Part shown: positions 14,422 through 19,846 of the stretch, in pieces
Layout: every line of letters starts with the position of its first letter
Position numbering within the stretch: the stretch's first letter is position 1
Source: Gammaproteobacteria bacterium
GTDB taxonomy: Bacteria > Pseudomonadota > Gammaproteobacteria > SZUA-229
Reading direction: 5' to 3'
Assembly: GCA_026197015.1 (NCBI GenBank)
Contig: JAPHRB010000162.1
Location: 1-19,846 of the forward strand
Length of the DNA stretch: 19,846 bases
Program-made: the position numbers and the translations under genes
Notes under the pieces: generated by a model
Database searches by the model: none
The model's input: only the letters and a program-made list of their open reading frames with translations
Told to the model about the DNA's origin: nothing

Positions 14422-14520
14422 AAACGAGCCCCTGTAAGCAACTCTGTATTCCAGGATTTGAGTTGTATGCGGTATTGTTGTTTTGAGATGCATACTTAAT
14501 GTAATACTTTAGGAATGGTC

Positions 14521-14526
14521 TATAAT
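14521..14526 (+). promoter_or_regulatory. candidate -10 element of the first SPOR lipoprotein gene
   Basis: A perfect TATAAT lies 47 nt before the GTG start. The best -35 is TTAATG (14496-14501) at a long 19-nt spacing, so the promoter is plausible but not strong. Confidence 0.4.
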
Positions 14527-14573
14527 CAGCTACACTAGTTAATAAAATAGAATAATAATATCGAGGATCTAGA

Positions 14574-15173
14574 GTGAAAATGAAACGAATTAATCCATTA
14601 TTTAAATTTTTGGGCCTTGTTAGCGTGGTCGTTACATTAAATGCCTGTTCAAGTGATCCGGCTCCATGGACTAAAAGTGAGTCGCCCTGGGATCAGCGTC
14701 GAGGTACTGAGGCTGAAGCTGAAGCGCCAGCTGCGGATGCTTACAAGGCCGATTTGGAAATGCCAGCAGATACCGCGAGTGAGGTTGAATTAAGTTATGA
14801 GGCTGCTGCGGTTGAAAGTTTTACTCCAGAAGCAGTGGTAGAGTCTGAGCCTTTAGAGGCTGCTGTGGTTCTTGATGTAGAAGAGTCTGCAACAGAAGGT
14901 GGCTCAATAATGGATCAACCGGCCAACTATTACACAATGCAGTTAATGGCTTCGGTTGATATTGATCGTGTAATTCGTTTTGCGGAAGAAAATCAGATAT
15001 CAACGCAATACGTGGTTGCCACTGAGCGAGACGGGGTTGTATGGCACGTGCTGTTACTTGATGTTTACCCTGATTATTCATCAGCTGTTGTTGCACGAGA
15101 TGAAATTGCACCAAGATTAAAAAATGCTCCGTGGATTCGAAAAGTAGGTTCAGTGCAGAAAATAGCTCGTTAA
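14574..15173 (+). CDS. SPOR-domain lipoprotein (first paralog)
   Basis: This 199-residue protein has a signal peptide ending in the lipobox L-N-A-C25. Ser at +2 predicts sorting to the outer membrane. A Trp-containing motif follows (PAPW 29-32 and SPW 37-39), then an Ala/Glu-rich acidic linker (about 45-112), then a SPOR-like domain (about 118-197). That domain runs YTMQLMASVDIDRVIRFAEEN...VVWHVLLLDVYPDYSSAVVARDEI...PWIRKVGSV. SPOR domains bind septal peptidoglycan stripped of stem peptides, so a role in the cell wall or division site is likely. I chose the GTG at 14574 because GAGG (14563-14566) is 7 nt away; the ATG at 14580 would be 13 nt away. A close paralog follows about 350 nt downstream. 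Confidence 0.85.
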   Translation: MKMKRINPLFKFLGLVSVVVTLNACSSDPAPWTKSESPWDQRRGTEAEAEAPAADAYKADLEMPADTASEVELSYEAAAVESFTPEAVVESEPLEAAVVLDVEESATEGGSIMDQPANYYTMQLMASVDIDRVIRFAEENQISTQYVVATERDGVVWHVLLLDVYPDYSSAVVARDEIAPRLKNAPWIRKVGSVQKIAR

Positions 15174-15204
15174 TTATTGAAGTATTAATAGATAACGGAA
15201 ACAG

Positions 15205-15241
15205 AAAGCCCCTTTGTAAATACTCATAAAGGGGCTTTTTT
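15205..15241 (+). terminator. rho-independent terminator of the first SPOR lipoprotein gene
   Basis: AAAGCCCCTTT (15205-15215) pairs with AAAGGGGCTTT around a 12-nt loop, followed by a run of six T. It closes a single-gene unit. Confidence 0.92.
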
Positions 15242-15527
15242 GTGGACAATCGGCTGTGCTTATGGTGTTTTATGAATATAATTGTGAGCAATAAGTGTAG
15301 ATTAAATAAGATTTTTTTTAATAAAACAGCAGTTTAATTAAGTTTTTGAAGTAATCCGCTTTTTTAACAGACATTTTTAGGCTAAACTATTGAATAATCG
15401 TATGTAAAATAACGTGATACAACGCTATTTTAAGACTATATTTTAATAAAAGGCGCTAAATTATAAAACTGCGACGCTTTTAGGCTTTTTTCTGGTTAGC
15501 AACAATAAAATGACTGAGGATAGGACA
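15242..15527 (+). other. AT-rich gap between the two SPOR genes
   Basis: This stretch of about 285 bases should hold the promoter of the second paralog, because a strong terminator precedes it. I found no -35/-10 pair at proper spacing. TTGAAT at 15390-15395 lacks a matching -10 at 16-18 nt. No ORF or RNA gene is apparent. Confidence 0.4.
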
Positions 15528-16118
15528 TTGACTCTTTTAAGTAAAAATTTATTACCCATTACACTCGTGCTTGCAGGTAGCGTGGCATTAGCAGCCTGTT
15601 CGTCTAAACCATCACCCTGGAGTGAATCTTCTTCACCCTGGGAGGGCAGAGCAGAGCAGGGTGCCGAGCCAGAACCATTAGCAATTGATGAAATACAACC
15701 GGCCTATCAGCAGGATGAAACAATTGAACCAGTCGGTTTTATTGCTGCTGAAGAAAGTTCAATGATGGTTGAGTCAGATGCGGTCATGGACGAGCCGATG
15801 GCAGAACCAGTAATGATGGCGGAGCCAGCTGCTGTTGCGGTAAGTGGTAGTCTTGCAGAGCAACCAGCTAGCATGTTCGCAGTGCAGGTAGTGGCATCAA
15901 GTACAATGGATCAGTTAAGTTCTTTTGCAAGACAGAATAACCTTTCTCAGGAATGGGTTGCTGAAACATCGGTAGATGGAAAAGTCTGGTTTGTTTTAAT
16001 GTCCGGTGTATACAGTACAAAAGCTGAAGCAGAACAGGCGTTAGACGGTTTACAGGGTCTTGGAACTCAGCCCTGGATTAGAACAGTTGGCTCAATTCAG
16101 GCGGTAATGTCGCGATAA
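15528..16118 (+). CDS. SPOR-domain lipoprotein (second paralog)
   Basis: This 196-residue paralog of the preceding lipoprotein has the same order of parts. The lipobox is L-A-A-C24 with Ser at +2. The motif CSSKPSPWSESSSPWEGR matches CSSDPAPWTKSESPWDQR of its neighbour. An acidic Met/Glu/Ala linker follows, then a SPOR domain (about 116-192) with MFAVQVVASSTMDQLSSFARQNN, KVWFVLMSGVYSTKAEAEQAL and QPWIRTVGSIQ. I start at TTG 15528 because GAGG (15516-15519) is 8 nt upstream, matching the GAGGAT-plus-non-ATG arrangement of the first paralog. The ATG at 15510 would add MTEDRT, has no ribosome site, and would put acidic residues at the front of the signal peptide. The gene stands alone between two terminators. 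Confidence 0.82.
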   Translation: MTLLSKNLLPITLVLAGSVALAACSSKPSPWSESSSPWEGRAEQGAEPEPLAIDEIQPAYQQDETIEPVGFIAAEESSMMVESDAVMDEPMAEPVMMAEPAAVAVSGSLAEQPASMFAVQVVASSTMDQLSSFARQNNLSQEWVAETSVDGKVWFVLMSGVYSTKAEAEQALDGLQGLGTQPWIRTVGSIQAVMSR

Positions 16119-16208
16119 TATATTTTATTATTTTTTAGCCACTAAAAGCCTTGTAAATTCTGGGCATCGATTTAATCTGTCGATACGCCTGGTTTAATTA
16201 ATAGTTGT

Positions 16209-16238
16209 AAGCCCCTTCCTATGGACAGGGGCTTTTTT
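16209..16238 (+). terminator. rho-independent terminator of the second SPOR lipoprotein gene
   Basis: AAGCCCCT (16209-16216) pairs with AGGGGCTT (16227-16234) around a 10-nt loop, with a run of T to 16238. The stem is nearly the same as that of the terminator at 15205-15241, as expected if the whole gene unit was duplicated. Confidence 0.92.
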
Positions 16239-16334
16239 ATGTCGAATGATGTTCTTGTTAAGTAACAAATGTGCTTAAAGGTTGTCTATTGCTTTTTTGT
16301 TTATTGTTCTGTCTGGTTGATATGGTTGTCTTAC

Positions 16335-16700
16335 TTAGGTAGTGATAATGGTGTCGTCATGAGAGTAGGCCGGGGAACAGCAACAAAGTATTTTTAAATT
16401 TTCATTTCCGGTGTTTTCAATATTGTGTTCAGTGCCCGGCATTATGCAAATTGTATCGCCAGTTGTTACCTGTGTCGTTTCTTTGTTTAGATTCATTTTT
16501 CCATCACCTTGAAGAATAAAATAGATTTCCTCACTCTTAAGGTGTTTGTGTAACAAGGTTTTTTCATTCGGTTTTACAATGGCTTCAGCCAGGCTTTGAG
16601 ATTTATTGCCATGTGTGTCCGGATGCATAAGTTCGCGAATTTCAGAAGCATCTCGTGTTATATAAGCAGTTAGTTCATTGTAGTGGCTAATTTTTTTCAT
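16335..16700 (-). CDS. small single-domain cupin protein
   Basis: This 121-residue protein has one cupin beta-barrel. Motif 1 is HKHLKSEEIYFILQGDG, with metal-ligand candidates H51, H53 and E57 or E58. Motif 2 is GDTICIMPGTEHNIENTG, with H92. The full set of ligands suggests a metal-binding barrel, enzymatic or sensory. A run of three Cys (106-108) follows the barrel. Such small cupins are often annotated as mannose-6-phosphate isomerase-like, but the sequence gives no substrate. The gene starts 14 nt before the end of the upstream DUF255 gene and has no ribosome site of its own, so translation is probably coupled. Confidence 0.85.
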   Translation of the reverse strand: MKKISHYNELTAYITRDASEIRELMHPDTHGNKSQSLAEAIVKPNEKTLLHKHLKSEEIYFILQGDGKMNLNKETTQVTTGDTICIMPGTEHNIENTGNENLKILCCCSPAYSHDDTIITT

Positions 16701-18765
16701 AGTTTGAAATGTCGTTTATGTAGTTTGCGAAGGTTTCAATGTCTGTAATAACTGGAAGGCAGGATGTGCCTTCACAAATATAAGCGCAAGCATTTCCCAC
16801 GGGTAATTTATCTTTTAGTTCTTCGGGTGGTGTGGTGTTACTGTTAATGGCGACACAGGTTAGATGTGGAATGTACTGAAGGTTTGTGATTTGCTGCCAT
16901 TGCAGTAAGTTTTTTTCTGTGCCGCGTAATACTATGATAAGCCCCGGTTTTAAATATAATTCCAGCGCATGTAACAGGCTGCAGTGTGTAAGGGCTTGTT
17001 CGTTAAAAGACGGGTATGCACAACGTATCGTTTTTTCAGCAGAGTTCAGGTATCTGGTTTCACCACTTAATAATCCAAGTTGCAGTAAAGCGTTAGCGGC
17101 AACCGCGTTACCATTAGGCATTGCATCATCTGAAAATGTTTTGCTTTTATAAAGTAGCTGTTCGTGATCATGACTGGTAAAGAAGAAACCGCCGTCTTTA
17201 CTATCTTCGAAATAATCTAATAAACTATCAGCAATTTTTCTGGCCCAAATATAATGCTGGTTATTCCATTTGTTTTGTAAAAGTTCAAGTAATGCCTGTA
17301 ACATATATGCGTAATCATCAAGGTAAGCGTTTAAATGTGCCTGACCATCTTTGTAACTTGCGAGCAAACGGTTATCACGCCATAAAGTTTTATGTATAAA
17401 ATTTGCAGATTTAATAGCAGAAGCCGTATAGGTTTCATTGTTGAATCGCCTGCCAGCCTGTGACATGGCTCTAATCATTAAAGCATTCCATGCAGTTAAT
17501 ATTTTATCGTCTCTAGCCGGCTGCTTGCGACTGTTTCTGTGGAGGAGTAATTTTTTACTGGCAGACGTTAATGATAACTCAAGTTCACTAAGCGGGATGT
17601 TTAGCTGAGTGGCAAGTGATTCATTGTTTATGCTGCTATGTAAATGCCAGTGGCCTTCAAAATTTGCAGCTTGTGATATATTATATTTCAGATTGAAAAT
17701 CTTATATTCTTTTTCGTTTAAAAGTTCTTCTATTTTATTGCGTTGCCATACATATGTTTGTCCTTCTACATTATTGGTGTCTGCATCCAGTGCTGAGCAA
17801 TAACCACCTTCACTGGTTTGTATTTCGCGTATTACCCAGTTAGCTGTTGCTTCGGCTGTGTTTTTGTAGAGAGGGGTTCGAGTGACAAGATATGTCTGTG
17901 TAAATATGTTTAGAAGTTGTGCGTTGTCATAAAGCATTTTTTCAAAATGTGGGATCATCCAGAATTCATCAGTTGAATAACGGAAAAAGCCGCCGCCGAT
18001 TTGATCCTGAAAACCGCCCAGTGCCATTTTATCTAAAGTGAAAGTGGTGATTTGTAGCGCTTTTTTATCAGTTTTGTTCTGTGATTTTAGAAAAAGGTAG
18101 TGGCGTAAGCTGCGCTCTAACATATCAGGGTGAGGGAATTTTGGTGCACCACTAAAGCCACCCGTATTTTTATCAAATGCGCTTTCGAGTTGCCTGCGTG
18201 CCAGATCTAACGGCAAGCTATTAAGTTCGTTTATGGCGGGATTGTGGGATGAAATGTCTTTTAAGATGTTTTCAATTGAAACTTCCTGTTGTTGTATCTC
18301 TGATTGTTTGTTTGCGTATGCGTCCGTAACCATATGTATGATCTGCTTAAAAGACGGCATGTTATATCGAGGTTTATCAGGAAAATAAGTACCAGCGAAA
18401 AAGGGCATCTGGTTTTCTGGAGACAGAAATACAGTTAATGGCCAGCCACCTGAGCGCGATGTCAAAAGCGAGTGTGTTGTTTGATATATTTTATCCAGGT
18501 CGGGTCTTTCTTCGCGATCAACCTTAATGTTTATAAAGTGTTTATTCATTAATGCGGCAGTTTCGGTATCTTCAAATGATTCGTGTGCCATGACGTGGCA
18601 CCAGTGACATGCTGAATAACCAATTGAAAGCAATATGGGTTTTTTTTGCTGTTTTGCTAATGCCAGTGATTCTTCGTTCCAGGGAAACCAGTTAACCGGG
18701 TTGCCAGCATGTTGCAATAAGTAAGGGCTGGTTTCGTTATTAAGTTTATTATCTGGGTTAATCAT
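16687..18765 (-). CDS. yyaL: DUF255/YyaL-type protein: thioredoxin-fold domain plus (alpha/alpha)6-like domain
   Basis: This 692-residue protein belongs to the family of B. subtilis YyaL and mammalian SPATA20. The N-terminal domain of about 170 residues begins with the family signature (NETSPYLLQHAGNPVNWFPW) and has a thioredoxin-like CHWCHVM motif (C53, C56), then KVDREERPDLDKIY and GWPLTVFLSP. The long remainder resembles the six-hairpin glycosidase/epimerase fold, with GGFQDQIGGGFFRYSTD, PHFEKMLYDNAQLL, SALDADTNNVEGQTYVW and FSDDAMPNGNAVAA. Length is normal for the family and no break is seen. The biochemical role of the family is not established; redox or sugar-related activity has been suggested from the folds. 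It probably forms a two-gene unit with the overlapping cupin gene. Confidence 0.92.
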   Translation of the reverse strand: MINPDNKLNNETSPYLLQHAGNPVNWFPWNEESLALAKQQKKPILLSIGYSACHWCHVMAHESFEDTETAALMNKHFINIKVDREERPDLDKIYQTTHSLLTSRSGGWPLTVFLSPENQMPFFAGTYFPDKPRYNMPSFKQIIHMVTDAYANKQSEIQQQEVSIENILKDISSHNPAINELNSLPLDLARRQLESAFDKNTGGFSGAPKFPHPDMLERSLRHYLFLKSQNKTDKKALQITTFTLDKMALGGFQDQIGGGFFRYSTDEFWMIPHFEKMLYDNAQLLNIFTQTYLVTRTPLYKNTAEATANWVIREIQTSEGGYCSALDADTNNVEGQTYVWQRNKIEELLNEKEYKIFNLKYNISQAANFEGHWHLHSSINNESLATQLNIPLSELELSLTSASKKLLLHRNSRKQPARDDKILTAWNALMIRAMSQAGRRFNNETYTASAIKSANFIHKTLWRDNRLLASYKDGQAHLNAYLDDYAYMLQALLELLQNKWNNQHYIWARKIADSLLDYFEDSKDGGFFFTSHDHEQLLYKSKTFSDDAMPNGNAVAANALLQLGLLSGETRYLNSAEKTIRCAYPSFNEQALTHCSLLHALELYLKPGLIIVLRGTEKNLLQWQQITNLQYIPHLTCVAINSNTTPPEELKDKLPVGNACAYICEGTSCLPVITDIETFANYINDISNYEKN

Positions 18766-18866
18766 CTGGGTTCATATTCTTTATAACGTTAGAGAGTTAG
18801 TGTTTGCCGGTTAAGATATGACTATACTGTGAAAGCTTATAATAAAGACACGAATTTTATAGTGAT

Positions 18867-19661
18867 ATGAGAAATAAAATACAATACTGGCGAGGAAAAC
18901 TGTTCTCGGTTTTTGATGATGACATTAGTTTTTTTGCAGCAAGCCTAAGTTTTTATAGTGTGCTTTCAATAATACCGATGATCTGGGTGTTATTTTTTAT
19001 ATTGCATCAGTTGGGTGTGTTTGAGCAATATTATATTCTGGTTAAGGACTTTCTGGTAGAGAGTCTTATTCCTTCGCATGCGGAAATCATTACCCGTTAC
19101 CTTGAGGGTTTTTTAAGTAATGCAGGAAAAATGGGCAGCATGGGGCTGGTGTATATCTTTATCGCTTCAATTTTATTCTATAGAAACTATCAGTATGTGG
19201 TAAATAAGATATTTCTGGTGCCCAACCACAGATTTATGCACAGTATGGCGACTTATCTTGTTTTGGCCTTTCTAATGCCTGCAACGCTAGGCATTTCATT
19301 TTATCTATCTGATTATATACAGCAGGTAACAGGGGAGGGTGATTTTGTAATAGGCGAATTCACGCTGTTATCTTATTTAATGATCTGGATGTTGTTTTTT
19401 GTGTTGTTTAAAGTCTCGCCTAATATGCTGATTGATATACGTATTGCACTCAAAGTGTCGTTTGTTGCGTCATTGATATGGCATATTGCGAAATGGGCAT
19501 TTGTAAAATATACGGTGATGAATCAGACATACAGTTCATTGTATGGCTCATTTAGTGCGTTATTATTTTTATTGGTATGGATCTATTTGTCCTGGTTGTT
19601 ACTTTTACACGGTTTAAAAGCATGTTATCTGATGCATTGCCGCAAGCGTAAATATTGTTAA
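18867..19661 (+). CDS. yihY: YihY/BrkB-family inner-membrane protein
   Basis: This 264-residue integral membrane protein has about six hydrophobic segments (near 33-52, 93-112, 127-148, 165-186, 195-215 and 230-254). Family marks are DDISFFAASLSFYSVLSIIPM near the start, the NxxY-type region YRNYQYVVNKIF, and YGSFSALLFLLVWIYLSWLLLLHG near the end. These proteins are often labelled ribonuclease BN, which is an old error; their true function is not known. At 264 residues it is slightly shorter than E. coli YihY, mainly because it lacks a long C-terminal tail. It is divergent from the DUF255 gene, with 101 nt between them. No strong ribosome site is visible before the ATG. Confidence 0.9.
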   Translation: MRNKIQYWRGKLFSVFDDDISFFAASLSFYSVLSIIPMIWVLFFILHQLGVFEQYYILVKDFLVESLIPSHAEIITRYLEGFLSNAGKMGSMGLVYIFIASILFYRNYQYVVNKIFLVPNHRFMHSMATYLVLAFLMPATLGISFYLSDYIQQVTGEGDFVIGEFTLLSYLMIWMLFFVLFKVSPNMLIDIRIALKVSFVASLIWHIAKWAFVKYTVMNQTYSSLYGSFSALLFLLVWIYLSWLLLLHGLKACYLMHCRKRKYC

Positions 19662-19748
19662 AAGCCCTTCCTGTCACTATTTTTATAGCGTATCTAAGTT
19701 ATTGAAATTAAGGCTGAAAAACTTTTATTAGAAAAGTATAAATAAATG

Positions 19749-19776
19749 TTGACGACGACAAACAAAGCTGTAGAAT
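19749..19776 (+). promoter_or_regulatory. strong rRNA-type promoter with GC-rich discriminator
   Basis: TTGACG (19749-19754) and TAGAAT (19771-19776) are separated by 16 nt, followed at once by the discriminator GCGCCACC. E. coli rrn P1 promoters have TATAAT directly followed by GCGCCACC, the feature linked to growth-rate and ppGpp control. AT-rich DNA upstream (about 19715-19748) could serve as an UP element. Confidence 0.8.
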
Positions 19777-19846
19777 GCGCCACCTCGTTAAGGCAAACGA
19801 GTCAACCCAGGAGGTTGATCGGCGAAGGAACGTTGTAAGAAAAAGT
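19777..19846 (+). other. start of a structured leader, probably of an rRNA operon
   Basis: Two small hairpins follow the promoter: CTCGTT/AACGAG (19784-19789 with 19796-19801) and TCAACC/GGTTGA (19802-19807 with 19813-19818). No start codon fits the AGGAGG at 19809-19814, since the TTG that follows is too close. Together with the promoter type, this suggests a non-coding leader before 16S rRNA or another stable RNA, which would lie beyond the window end. No rRNA sequence itself is present. Confidence 0.55.

Noticed and set aside
14821..15291. Minus-strand open frame of 156 codons across the first SPOR gene
   Set aside because: It runs through the SPOR domain on the other strand and through a clear terminator, and it is low-complexity Leu/Gln, as expected for a shadow of an Ala/Glu-rich gene.
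18867..19661. Annotation as ribonuclease BN
   Set aside because: That name for YihY/BrkB proteins is a historical error. The protein is an integral membrane protein with no nuclease motif; RNase BN is a different, soluble metallo-beta-lactamase-fold protein.
1..19846. Search by eye for CRISPR arrays, tRNA genes, integrases and phage or defence genes
   Set aside because: I found no regularly spaced repeats, no tRNA-like cloverleaf and no such proteins. The dynamin-like GTPase alone is not enough to call a defence system.

Overview
The window looks like a chromosomal segment of an AT-rich gammaproteobacterium. The evidence is a PilU-type pilus ATPase, a family B DNA polymerase II, an FdxA-type ferredoxin, SPOR-domain lipoproteins, a DeaD-type helicase, YihY, and an rRNA-type promoter whose -10 and discriminator resemble the rrn P1 promoters of enteric bacteria. 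The genus cannot be named from sequence alone. Intergenic DNA is clearly richer in A+T than the genes. There is no insertion sequence, phage gene, CRISPR array or integrase.

Layout. (1) Positions 2-2172: the 3' part of a CusA/CzcA-type metal-efflux RND pump, then a small HMA-fold protein that has lost the CxxC metal site, then an unrecognised basic 80-residue protein. (2) 2261-2738: a cold-shock protein gene with a near-consensus promoter, a leader of about 165 nt, and a strong two-way terminator shared with the next gene. (3) 2793-6089, minus strand: an orphan DegT-family aminotransferase downstream of a DeaD-type RNA helicase. Between them lies a three-arm inverted-repeat structure that can form two mutually exclusive hairpins. 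(4) 6479-8913: an EHD/dynamin-like GTPase with two C-terminal membrane segments, then a single-pass membrane protein with charged, glutamine-rich and Tyr/Pro-rich sections. (5) 8994-11810, minus strand: DNA polymerase II and a 7Fe ferredoxin. (6) 12146-14421: PilU, a CPXCG-type small zinc-ribbon-like protein, and an exported sulfatase-modifying-factor-like protein overlapping it. (7) 14574-16238: two paralogous SPOR lipoproteins, each with its own terminator and each probably starting at a non-ATG codon. (8) 16335-18765, minus strand: a DUF255/YyaL-type thioredoxin-fold protein overlapping a cupin gene. (9) 18867-19661: a YihY-family membrane protein. (10) 19749-19846: a strong promoter with a GC-rich discriminator, probably of an rRNA or other stable-RNA operon starting beyond the window.

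Functional links. The cold-shock protein and the DeaD helicase are both RNA-remodelling functions, and each has a long leader. The GTPase and its membrane partner are the best candidate for an uncharacterised two-gene membrane-remodelling module. The two SPOR lipoproteins point to the cell envelope or division site. Much of the rest is ordinary housekeeping.
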